Positions 54,091-62,442 of a DNA stretch of 64,000 nt are shown here, one piece after another. The stretch lies in assembly GCF_904846215.1 (NCBI RefSeq), contig NZ_CAJGZK010000002.1:219921-283920 (forward strand), read 5' to 3'. Both the position numbers and the translations under genes were made by a program. The stretch comes from Psychrobacter glacincola. Its GTDB lineage: Bacteria; Pseudomonadota; Gammaproteobacteria; Pseudomonadales; Moraxellaceae. The notes beneath the pieces are model-generated. The model worked only from the letters and a program-made list of their open reading frames with translations, did no database searches and was not told the DNA's origin. Position 1 is the first letter of the stretch. Each line of letters begins with the position of its first letter.

Positions 54091-54681
54091 ATGACCGTTC
54101 GTATTTATGTGAGAGCCAGCACTAAGGATCAAGATGCTAAGAGAGCCTTGTCTGACTTGATTAGCTTTAGCCAAAGCTATAATGATAACCATGTTGAGTA
54201 TGTTGAGCATTTCAGTGGTACAAAGCTCGATAGGCCAGTATTAGCTAAGCTATTAAAGGACGCTGATCAAGGCGATATTCTGCTGGTTGAAAGCGTGGAC
54301 AGATTAAGCAGGCTATCTCAAGATGATTTTGCAATTCTAAAGCAGCGCATCAAAGACAAGGGCTTGCGATTGGTGGTGGCCGATCTACCAACCACGCATA
54401 CGGTAAGTAAAGGCATGACAGGTGAGATCCTAGCAGTGATTAACCATATGCTGATCGACTTGTTAGCAACGATGGCAAAGCTTGATAACGATAAGCGTAG
54501 AGAGCGTATTAAGCAGGGGTTAGCGAATAGTGGTTATAAGCCCACAGGTAAGAAAGCCAATACAGTGAAACATAATCGTATTAGAGAGTTGGCCAGTCAA
54601 AACAATATGACGAAAGAGGAGATTGCTAAGGCGGTTGGTGTTGGGGTGGCTACGGTTTATCGGGTGTTAAAGCAGGGATGA
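54091..54681 (+). CDS. serine recombinase (resolvase/invertase family)
   Basis: The 196-aa small serine recombinase has a catalytic Ser in VRIYVRASTKDQDAKRALSDL and the arginine motif VESVDRLSRLSQDDFAILKQ. A long E-helix and a C-terminal helix-turn-helix follow (TKEEIAKAVGVGVATVYRVLKQG). AGAGGT precedes the start. It is typical of plasmid and transposon resolvases of Moraxellaceae. An imperfect dyad of suitable size lies downstream at 54743. No transposase accompanies it. Confidence 0.9.
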   Translation: MTVRIYVRASTKDQDAKRALSDLISFSQSYNDNHVEYVEHFSGTKLDRPVLAKLLKDADQGDILLVESVDRLSRLSQDDFAILKQRIKDKGLRLVVADLPTTHTVSKGMTGEILAVINHMLIDLLATMAKLDNDKRRERIKQGLANSGYKPTGKKANTVKHNRIRELASQNNMTKEEIAKAVGVGVATVYRVLKQG

Positions 54682-54742
54682 TAGCTGAGGTTTTTTAATT
54701 GTTTATTTGCCTTCTTATAGACACAATGCGATCAGACATATA

Positions 54743-54769
54743 ATGATTAATCTTATAGATTCTAATCAT
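54743..54769. other. 27-bp dyad, candidate recombination site
   Basis: ATGATTA and TAATCAT arms, separated by 13 bp, lie 62 bp past the recombinase stop and immediately before the emrA-like remnant. The size is close to that of resolvase crossover sites. Confidence 0.35.
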
Positions 54770-54782
54770 ACATTCTGATTCG

Positions 54783-55303
54783 AAAAAATTGCCTCCAATA
54801 TAGCCGGGGCGGTTCAGACCGCGGAAGTGGCAAAAATTGGTTTGGTGGCACAGATTAAAAGCGCCAATGCACAGCTAAATCAAGCCAATACCAACCAAGA
54901 GTATGGCTTAATCACCGCCCCGACCTCAGGTAAATTAGGGCAAATCAATATCCGTACCGGTCAGTTGGTGACACAAGGCACGCAGTTGGTTTATCTCATT
55001 CCAAAATCGATGTGGGTCATTGCCAATTTTAAAGAAACCCAAATTGATAAAATGAAAATCGGGCAAAAAGCGTGGTTTACTGTCGATGCCCTAGGCAAAC
55101 AAAAATTTACGGGGGTAGTCAAAAGCATCTCCCCCGCAACAGGGTCAGAATTTAGTGTCATTAAAACCGACAATGCCACCGGGAATTTTACCAAAGTGGT
55201 ACAGCGCATTTCTGTACGCATTGACATCGATGGCAATCAAAGTCGTCTGAATGAATTGATACCCGGCATGTCGGTAGTGGCAACAGTAGATACGTCAAGT
55301 TAG
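54783..55303 (+). pseudogene. C-terminal half of an EmrA/HlyD-type efflux adaptor
   Basis: About 170 codons are readable, from FEKIASN on. They match the end of the coiled hairpin (AQLNQANTNQEYGLITAPTSGKLGQI) and the beta domains (GTQLVYLIPKSMWVIANFKETQIDKMKIGQKAWFTVDALG, ELIPGMSVVATVDT). The N-terminal membrane helix and first lipoyl part are missing. The in-frame upstream stop is at the break, and no start with a ribosome site exists (a GTG at 54827 is internal). The partner emrB is absent, so this is a truncated remnant. Confidence 0.8.
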
Positions 55304-55342
55304 CAAATTACCCCTTTTTTATTCTCCTTGGCCAAACGCAGT

Positions 55343-57178
55343 TTAGTGAATTAAGCTTAAAAAATCTTTCGCTAAATAAGCTGGGTTAGGATATTGATAG
55401 AACCCTTCACCCGTGGCTTCACCCAATTTGTTGGTATCGACCAGTTCTGCTTTGAGCTTTTCAGCGGGCTGCTGCAAAGAAGGGTCCGTTTTTGCCAGTT
55501 CATTAAAGATATTGTAGTTGGTTGTCATGCCATTTTTATCCAAAATCGCCATCGGTCCAAAGGGTGAACCCGTGGCTATCATCCACGTTTTATCAATGGT
55601 TGCGGCGTTGGCAACGCCGTTTGCCCACAGTTTTAACCCCGCTACCAATAACGGAATCAATAAGCTATTAAGCACATAGCCCGATTGTTCTTTTTTCACC
55701 GCTATCGGTAGCATAGCAATGGCTTTGGCAAATTCGATGACGTCAGCATAGACTTGTGGGTCGCAACTTGGGGCCGCCATCAACTCCACCGTATTACGGA
55801 TATGGATATGATTGGCAAAATGCAGCATCAAGAATTTTTCTGGACGGTTAGTAAAGGTCGATAACACGCTTGGCAATAACGTCGATGAGTTACTGGCAAA
55901 CACGGTTTTGGCAGGGGCGGCAGCTGAGGCTTTTTGATAAAAATCTTGTTTGATATCTAAGCTTTCTGGCACCGCTTCAATCAATAGGTCTGCATCTTTT
56001 AACGCCTCATTCAAGTCAGTGGTGTAAGCTAAATTTTTGCTAGCTGCTGCCACTTGGGCATCGGTTTCACCTAGGTCGTGCTGATGCTGATTGGCAAGGT
56101 CGGTAAAGCGGGTTTTCGCCTTAGCAATCGCGTCATCGTTAATATCATAAATAGTCACATTAAACCCATGAAACGCACATTGCACCGCAATTTGGTTGCC
56201 CAATACGCCACTGCCTGCCACGGTAATATTTTTATAGGGTACTTTGGATAAATCCGCTTTGGGTGGTTTTAAAAAGTCAGGATTTTTAAAGGCGGGATTG
56301 GGGTATTGATAAAACCCTTCGCCCGTTGGTACGCCCAATTTATTTTGCTCGATGTACTCTTTTTTAAGCATATCAACGACCGCTTGGTCCTGTTGTTTGC
56401 CCTTAGCCACAGCGAGCTTGTAAATATTGTAAGGGGTAGTCAGCCCCAGCATATCATAAAAAGCAAATGGTCCCATCGGCGAGCCTGTGCCAAGCATCCA
56501 AGTTTTGTCGATGGTTTGAATGTCAGCAATGCCTTGGATATACAGCTGCATCCCTGCATTTAACCAAGGATTGAGTAGTGAATTTAGTACATAGCCCGAG
56601 GTTTCTTTGTTGACGATAATAGGCACCATGCCAATTTGTTTGGCAAACGCGGTCACCGCATCAAATACATTAGGGTCAGTATCGGCATGTGACATAATTT
56701 CGGCAAGATTGCGCTTCCAAATCTCATTGGCAAAATGCATCATCAAAAACTTAGCAGGACGGTCGGTAAATTTGACCAAATCACTGGGCAACATGGTAGA
56801 TGAGTTACTGACAAATACGGTTTTCTCGGGTGCGGCTGCTGAGGCTTTTTGATAAAAATCTTTTTTGATGGCGACATCTTCAGGCACTGCTTCAATCAAC
56901 AGGTCTGCGTCTTTTAAGGCGGCGCTTAAGTCTGAGCTATAGCGCAAGTTTTGCTCAGCCTGTTTAGCTTGTTCGCTTGTTTCACCCAAATCATCCTGAT
57001 GACGTTTGGCGATATCGGCAAATTTGGTTTTGGCTTTATTGAGCACCTCATCATTGATATCATACACAACGACTTTAAAACCATGAAACGCCGCTTGTAC
57101 GGCGATTTGATAGCCCAAAACACCACTGCCTGCGACTGTGATATGGGTAAAATTAACAAGAGGATTCGACTCTGACAT
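55343..57178 (-). CDS. tandem-duplicated 3-hydroxyacyl-CoA dehydrogenase-like protein
   Basis: The 611-aa protein is made of two similar units of about 300 residues. Each has a Rossmann NAD motif (AGSGVLGYQIAVQAAFHGF; AGSGVLGNQIAVQCAFHGF) and an acidic cofactor-specificity stretch (VYDIND; IYDIND). Each also has LIEAVPE, an SNSST motif, and the His of the catalytic pair (MMHFANEIW; MLHFANHIHIRNTVELM). The C-terminal domain of each has SGYVLNSLL and GEGFYQYPNPA. Single-unit enzymes oxidise 3-hydroxyacyl-CoA with NAD+. A fusion of two copies without a hydratase is unusual. It is separated from the upstream catalase-like gene by a terminator. Confidence 0.87.
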   Translation of the reverse strand: MSESNPLVNFTHITVAGSGVLGYQIAVQAAFHGFKVVVYDINDEVLNKAKTKFADIAKRHQDDLGETSEQAKQAEQNLRYSSDLSAALKDADLLIEAVPEDVAIKKDFYQKASAAAPEKTVFVSNSSTMLPSDLVKFTDRPAKFLMMHFANEIWKRNLAEIMSHADTDPNVFDAVTAFAKQIGMVPIIVNKETSGYVLNSLLNPWLNAGMQLYIQGIADIQTIDKTWMLGTGSPMGPFAFYDMLGLTTPYNIYKLAVAKGKQQDQAVVDMLKKEYIEQNKLGVPTGEGFYQYPNPAFKNPDFLKPPKADLSKVPYKNITVAGSGVLGNQIAVQCAFHGFNVTIYDINDDAIAKAKTRFTDLANQHQHDLGETDAQVAAASKNLAYTTDLNEALKDADLLIEAVPESLDIKQDFYQKASAAAPAKTVFASNSSTLLPSVLSTFTNRPEKFLMLHFANHIHIRNTVELMAAPSCDPQVYADVIEFAKAIAMLPIAVKKEQSGYVLNSLLIPLLVAGLKLWANGVANAATIDKTWMIATGSPFGPMAILDKNGMTTNYNIFNELAKTDPSLQQPAEKLKAELVDTNKLGEATGEGFYQYPNPAYLAKDFLSLIH

Positions 57179-57296
57179 ACAATACTCCTAGATTGATTGG
57201 CAAATACGCAACTTTATTTTTGGTATTATCGTATTTGCTAATCACTATGTTTAATAGCTTAAGTTTAATGAAATAAGTTTAATGGCGTAAAAAGGT

Positions 57297-57333
57297 AAAA
57301 AACCGTTGGCCCAGTCACAGGCTAACGGTTTTT
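57297..57333. terminator. bidirectional terminator between the dehydrogenase and catalase-like genes
   Basis: AAACCGTT with GCC pairs with GGC and AACGGTTT around a loop, with A and T runs on the two sides. It ends the peroxidase unit and isolates the dehydrogenase gene. Confidence 0.8.
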
Positions 57334-57429
57334 GAATGATTAAAGGCGATGTAGTTTTTTACCCAATGGGTGAAATTTTACCCCAAACAATGCCCCCATA
57401 ACCGCCCCGCTACTGGTTTTTTGCCAAAT

Positions 57430-58584
57430 TTAAAGGTTATAAAAATCTTTATCAAATGCCTGTTTTAGATTGATTGGCTCGGCACGTTTTTTATGATTTA
57501 AACGAAGGCGAGTGGTCGAGGCGGTCTGATAGGCACGCAGTCGCGCGTGCTGCAAATTACCAATCGGACGGTTGGCTTCAATACAGCGAAACGGGGTAAA
57601 TGACAAGTGTTCCATAATGTCAAAATTACCGTCATCCGGCACATCTTGGCAAGGGATGGTAAGTTTTGCCACTGTCACAAATGGCGCGTCTTTTTCATCC
57701 CATTCTTTGGTCAAGTCATTGATGGGTTGGTCTTTTAAATTACGGCATAGCTGGATTTGCACATCAAACTCATAATCATGCTCACGGATTTCTTGTAAAA
57801 TCAGAGGACGAATCGCCTCGCTGGTGGCATTGACATCTAGCTCACGGCGTTTGATTTTGGCTTGTGATGCTTTGGTCGGGGCGACACGGATTTTTGCCAT
57901 ATAGTCGCCATGACGCACCGCCCCTTGTGAGTAAAAACTGTATAACAAGGTATTTTGCGGTTTGATGGTTTTAAACTTACTAAAAGCCCTAAAAGTCTTG
58001 AGGGATTCTTTGGATGGCAGTTTTTTGCCATATTGGGTAATCCAGTCAAAGGCAAACTTGGCTTGGCCTTTCGCGCCTTTGGCAAAATAATCATTTAATT
58101 GTAAAAATAGCCGTGAAATATAACTATAGTCTTGGATAGTATTACAAAAGAAAATAGGGAAATTAATCAGATTGTAGTCAAAGTTTGGGCTATCTGGCTC
58201 ATCTGGCAGTAATTTGTCGCCTTTGACACCAAAGACTTTAATCGCCAACCCTTGAGAAAGTCCCAACTTGTTGTCGGCAGCCACACGAGATGAGCCGTTA
58301 GAAAAACGAATCACCGCTTCATGGCGAGCGGGTTTGGCATAGATACCTTGGGCATATTCTTTGGGCAGTTTTGGTAAAATCTCAAAGTTGGCTTTTAACG
58401 CACAGTAGCCTTTGGCATGGGCATCTCGGGTGTGATAGTTGATTTTGCTAACCGTGTCTGATTTGCCGATATAGTCACGAATATCTGCGGTGATTTGGTC
58501 GATGGCTTTTTCATCGTCGCTCGTAAGCTGGTCGATGGCTGGGTCAAACTTGGCATAACGACCACCGAATAATTTATTTAACAT
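57430..58584 (-). CDS. catalase-family heme protein
   Basis: The 384-aa protein has a catalase-like fold, smaller than true catalases. HTRDAHAKGYCALKANFEI carries the distal-side His, and VIRFSNGSS and FPIFFCNTIQDY are family motifs. The proximal stretch LQHARLRAYQTASTTRLRLN has the heme-ligand Tyr with its Arg. Such SrpA-like proteins may be peroxidases rather than catalases. It lies 81 bp after the DyP gene on the same strand, forming a heme peroxidase pair. Confidence 0.85.
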   Translation of the reverse strand: MLNKLFGGRYAKFDPAIDQLTSDDEKAIDQITADIRDYIGKSDTVSKINYHTRDAHAKGYCALKANFEILPKLPKEYAQGIYAKPARHEAVIRFSNGSSRVAADNKLGLSQGLAIKVFGVKGDKLLPDEPDSPNFDYNLINFPIFFCNTIQDYSYISRLFLQLNDYFAKGAKGQAKFAFDWITQYGKKLPSKESLKTFRAFSKFKTIKPQNTLLYSFYSQGAVRHGDYMAKIRVAPTKASQAKIKRRELDVNATSEAIRPLILQEIREHDYEFDVQIQLCRNLKDQPINDLTKEWDEKDAPFVTVAKLTIPCQDVPDDGNFDIMEHLSFTPFRCIEANRPIGNLQHARLRAYQTASTTRLRLNHKKRAEPINLKQAFDKDFYNL

Positions 58585-58665
58585 GATGATTGTCCTTTGT
58601 TATTTTCATTATTTTATAAGGTTAAGTGTACTAAAACGCCTAACCTTTCTTTATTTAGTTTTACA

Positions 58666-60255
58666 CTAATATGAATTTTCGTTAAGCTCACTAATCCATT
58701 TAAGTGCCGACAAGCTCGGTACAAAAAGATATTCACCGCCTTGTAGGGTATTAAATTGCAAAATATTGGTATGACGCTTACGAATTGGCTCATCGGGTAC
58801 GGTGAACACATCGCTATCAGCGCCACTACCTGCGTGTACGCCTAGCATTGGGTCACGCTCTTCCCCAAGGTTCATAAAGTTACCGTCATTAATCCATTGG
58901 CTTTGCAAAAACTCCAGCGTGTCCATGGCATGCGCGTTGATACCGATAAAAAATAAACCCCGTTCTTGACCATCGTCTTGGGTCACGTTGGGCGGCACGA
59001 TATCGCCATACGAAACGCTACGGCGGATGATACGGTGAAGACGCACATCGCTTAGAATAAAATCTTTGGTATTGCGGGGGTTCATACGGCGAGCATGGGC
59101 ACCAAATGGGCAGCCTTTGCCATAGGGATCGTCCGTGTAGTCAAATTTATTGTTTGCTACATTGTCTTTACCGAGGGCTTCATCATCATGGTCTGGGCTT
59201 AGGGTGATGGGGGCACCCGAACGCCAGCGACCGAACATTTTTGCCCCCAGTTTATCGGCTTTAGCGGGATCATTGTCGCTTTGTTCAAGGCAATAGTGGT
59301 GAAAGTCAGCCACATTACTGCGGTATTTTCGCAGTACCATAAATGAGCCGTTTTTACCCAATACTTCTGGTTGTGGCATGGGGGGTACCACGCCCGCCTC
59401 ACCTTTATAACCTAACACAAATTCACCTGCCGCAATCGGGCGTTCGGTGTTATTTTCAAGGGTGATACCACTGCCATCCACTTCTGGGTTACTGATGCCA
59501 TCGCGATAACCAAACACGTTTTTGACCTCACCATCTACGCCAAAATCATGTTCCACCAAGATTTCGATCGCGTTACGGCTGGTATCTAGATAAGGGGCAA
59601 ACGCCTGTTTAAGTTCGGCAAGTTTGGCTTGCCATTTTTCTTGGCTATTGGCAATCACCGCGCCGCAAATATGAATATCGCCTTTATCACCAAATGGCGC
59701 AAGCCAGTTGCTAGGGTCATTGTCACCTTTGTCACCCAAGATATCGGAGCGGCCTGCCATACCTGCTTTGAAATTTTCTGGGAAAGAATCAAGCGAGCTT
59801 TGCGGTAAGCCTAAAGCTTTTAGCCCCTTATACGTCATCACAATGGTCAAATTGGCATCCATATCTTTTTGGAAATTTTTTGAGCCTTTGACGTTTGGTA
59901 ATACCGCTTTTAATAATTCACGACCCGCGTTGCTGTCATTGACTTTTAGCGCGACAAGCGTGCCGTAGTAAGGCGCAGGGCGGTCATGCAAAATAATAGC
60001 TTGAATATCCTCAAGCTCCATCGTGGCGATATTGGGATAGATAGCGTTCGTTGCCCGTGTCATGACGCTGTGCAGCTGCGTGCCGATTTTTTGTTTGGCT
60101 TCGTGTACCCGTTCTTTGAAACTGCCTTTTTCAGCGGGTGTATCGCTGTGTTCAAGTTTGTCTTTAACGGCCTCTATGCCATGCTCGATACCATCTTGTA
60201 GATGGGTTTTTAATTTGCCAAGTAGGCTTTCATTCGCTGGGTTGTCGTTATTCAT
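58666..60255 (-). CDS. DyP-type heme peroxidase with N-terminal extension
   Basis: The 529-aa peroxidase has the DyP signature GYRDG (FGYRDGISNPEVDG, about residue 255-268), the proximal His in CPFGAHARRMNPR and the distal Arg region in LHRIIRRSVSYGD. About 75 highly charged helical residues precede the domain (GKLKTHLQDGIEHGIEAVKDKL...), which is not standard. No Tat or Sec signal is visible, so it should be cytoplasmic. The upstream 189-aa gene and downstream catalase-like gene share its direction. Confidence 0.9.
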   Translation of the reverse strand: MNNDNPANESLLGKLKTHLQDGIEHGIEAVKDKLEHSDTPAEKGSFKERVHEAKQKIGTQLHSVMTRATNAIYPNIATMELEDIQAIILHDRPAPYYGTLVALKVNDSNAGRELLKAVLPNVKGSKNFQKDMDANLTIVMTYKGLKALGLPQSSLDSFPENFKAGMAGRSDILGDKGDNDPSNWLAPFGDKGDIHICGAVIANSQEKWQAKLAELKQAFAPYLDTSRNAIEILVEHDFGVDGEVKNVFGYRDGISNPEVDGSGITLENNTERPIAAGEFVLGYKGEAGVVPPMPQPEVLGKNGSFMVLRKYRSNVADFHHYCLEQSDNDPAKADKLGAKMFGRWRSGAPITLSPDHDDEALGKDNVANNKFDYTDDPYGKGCPFGAHARRMNPRNTKDFILSDVRLHRIIRRSVSYGDIVPPNVTQDDGQERGLFFIGINAHAMDTLEFLQSQWINDGNFMNLGEERDPMLGVHAGSGADSDVFTVPDEPIRKRHTNILQFNTLQGGEYLFVPSLSALKWISELNENSY

Positions 60256-60458
60256 GGTCGTTCCTAGCAGAGAATCTTAAAAATTTGATGCTGAAAGCTT
60301 GTTCACCATACACCACGCTAAATATCGCTTGCTTATGGTAAAATCACTGAACAAATCGCTTTTGTATCGAAATTTTAACCTAAAGCTTGCCCGTTCAGAG
60401 TACGGTTAGAATAGTACGCTGATAAACGTGATATGGTGAATACAGGTTCTAAGCGGGC

Positions 60459-61028
60459 TTATTGGGCTTGTTCAATGGCTTTATTAATGCCACGCACGAT
60501 TTTGTCATTACGCGCAATATCACGAACCGTCAGATGCGGTACACCTACATACCAACCGGTAGCGGTAATCTGATGGTCAAGGATAAATTGCTTGACAGTC
60601 GGGCTTTTAATCCCAGGCCAACCCTCTACATTGCCAAAAAGCAAATCCATGAGTTCTGGAATTTTGGTAGCAAAGTCGTTGATGTAAGCATCCCAATCGC
60701 CATCATAGGCGGTACAAAACAGTAGCTTAGTATCATTGTCTAAAAACACCAACCGCAAATCATGCAAGGTGCCTACATTGGTCGCCCCTGCAAGATTGCC
60801 TTTGGTAATTTCCAAAATTCGCTTGATACGAGCTGCCCCATATTTGGTCAAGGGGGCGATGGCGGTGAGTTCAGACACTTTGCCTGATTTTAAACCCTTT
60901 TCACCGGCACTGGTGACAGAATGGTCATAGCCATCATTAGCGCCCTCTTTTAGATTTGCCATGAGCATTTGGGCTTTTAATGCCACATCGTCTAATAAAG
61001 AAAGTTTTTCATTGTTTTCAGTTGTCAT
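60459..61028 (-). CDS. conserved hypothetical protein of the peroxidase cluster
   Basis: Function unknown. The 189-aa soluble protein has a distinctive middle: LTKYGAARIKRIL, then TLHDLRLVFLDNDTKLLFC, TAYDGDWDAYINDFATKIPELMDLLF, and GWYVGVPHLTVRDI near the end. I recall similar sequences next to or fused with DyP and catalase-like proteins, but no activity is assigned. It is the first gene of the minus-strand group; 203 bp separate it from the DyP gene, so DyP may have its own promoter. Confidence 0.7.
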   Translation of the reverse strand: MTTENNEKLSLLDDVALKAQMLMANLKEGANDGYDHSVTSAGEKGLKSGKVSELTAIAPLTKYGAARIKRILEITKGNLAGATNVGTLHDLRLVFLDNDTKLLFCTAYDGDWDAYINDFATKIPELMDLLFGNVEGWPGIKSPTVKQFILDHQITATGWYVGVPHLTVRDIARNDKIVRGINKAIEQAQ

Positions 61029-61128
61029 ATTTATTGCCCTTATAGTTAGTTGATCATTAATTGAAGTGCATGATTTAAATTTATTTATCCCATTGTTTTG
61101 TGATTTAAAATTTAAATCTTTTTTATTA

Positions 61129-61265
61129 TATAGTCAGCTGAATGTAAAAATGTTATGGATTTAAACGCGCTACTGGTATAAATTTTACTTGCGTGCTGCG
61201 TTCCCAGAGGCTGCGCAAAATTCATCCCAGTAGTGCTATGACATTTTTAGAGTGTATCGACTATA
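61129..61265 (+). repeat. dispersed palindromic element, copy G
   Basis: A 137-bp element with TATAGTCA and CGACTATA ends. The arms CTACTGGTATAAATTT and AATTCATCCCAGTAG pair with a few mismatches. The core is shortened (CCCAGAGGCTGC). It lies 100 bp upstream of the 189-aa protein gene. The following 330 bp to lspA show no feature. Confidence 0.85.
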
Positions 61266-61593
61266 TAAGGGTAAGACTTTTTAACGCTGTCTCTTGTTTT
61301 TTTTCTAAGGCTGTGAATTTTTTCAATAGTTGGCTGAGTCTGTGACACTGTATTTTCCTTTTGTTATTATCAATAAAGAATTTATGGATTATTCAATGTC
61401 TCTATAATAATGGCTCTACGCAGAGCTTTTAAGTATTGAGTTTTAAGACCTAAAATGAGTGAGTACCTATACCAGTCATACATTACCTTCCAGTTCACAT
61501 TTTATAAACATACTCAAGTATAAAAAGTATTTTTCCGTATAGAGTGAATACGACGCTAGTTCATTTTGTTTGTGATAATCGGCATCAATGTGC

Positions 61594-62301
61594 TTATTTA
61601 TTACGCTTACTTTCTAAAAATATCATGTCAATTATAATCAATGCGACACCGACACAGACACCTATATCTGCAACATTGAAAAGAGGATAATTCCAGACAT
61701 CAGCATAATGCACATGGATAAAGTCAACCACTTTACCAATTCTTAAACGATCGATTAAGTTGCCAATCGCACCACCAAGCATTAAGGCCAACCCCATAGA
61801 TAATAGCTTGGCTGCACGTGGCGCTTTGATTAAATAAACCGTTAAAAAGATAGCCATTACAAAAGCTACGCCTGAGAAAAACCATTTCTGCCAACCGCCA
61901 GCGTTGGCTAAAAAGCTAAATGCTGCCCCATAGTTATAAGCGAGTGTCCAGTTGAGAAATGGTTCAATGACCGGTACGGGGTCATTGAACGCTAATGTGG
62001 TTTGGGCCAACCACTTAGTCCATTGATCAAGTATTAATACCATTATCGCCAACAAATACCAGATAAAAGCGCGACTGCCATTGGCAACCATTTTTGGTAT
62101 TTTGTCCAACTTATCTTTAGGTGTTATTGAGTTGCCTGAAGTCACGTACATAGCTTTAGGCGTATGATTTATGGTTTTAGAGTCAATCGATTGATGAGTA
62201 CTACTCACAGCTATAGGTACCTTCTTGTCAGCAATATTAGTACTAGCCGATTCAACGCTATTCAATTTAGTACTATCTAATCTGTCGGTAGATTCAGTCA
62301 T
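61594..62301 (-). CDS. lspA: lipoprotein signal peptidase (signal peptidase II) with long N-terminal tail
   Basis: Aspartyl membrane protease that cleaves prolipoproteins before the lipidated Cys. Four helices and both catalytic Asp motifs are seen: GGAIGNLIDRLRIGKVVDFI and FNVADIGVCVGVALII. The leading WYLLAIMVLILDQWTKWL is also typical. The protein is 235 aa, with about 72 hydrophilic Ser/Thr/Asn-rich residues before the first helix; family members are usually about 160-170 aa. The upstream start is supported by AAGGAAA 6 nt before ATG 62301. Internal starts at 62154 and 62094 are alternatives. Confidence 0.93.
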   Translation of the reverse strand: MTESTDRLDSTKLNSVESASTNIADKKVPIAVSSTHQSIDSKTINHTPKAMYVTSGNSITPKDKLDKIPKMVANGSRAFIWYLLAIMVLILDQWTKWLAQTTLAFNDPVPVIEPFLNWTLAYNYGAAFSFLANAGGWQKWFFSGVAFVMAIFLTVYLIKAPRAAKLLSMGLALMLGGAIGNLIDRLRIGKVVDFIHVHYADVWNYPLFNVADIGVCVGVALIIIDMIFLESKRNK

Positions 62302-62442
62302 AGTTGTTTCCTTTATCTATGTTTATACAATGAACAATGTTAAACATATATGTTTTTGGTATACGATTATTAATCGCGCCACTTTCATAAACGGCTCCAC
62401 TTACCGCTCTGGTATTATGAAACTTACGGTAATAATTTTTTA

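Noticed and set aside
54777..54785. GATTCGAAA shared with the base just after tRNA-Val(GAC) (41799-41806), as a possible right attachment site
   Set aside because: Only nine bases match and the tRNA 3' end itself is not repeated; such a match is expected by chance in this span at a few percent.
54827..55303. EmrA-like frame as an intact gene starting at GTG
   Set aside because: Homology to the adaptor family continues upstream of the GTG to a break at about 54783, there is no ribosome site, and the N-terminal membrane anchor is missing.
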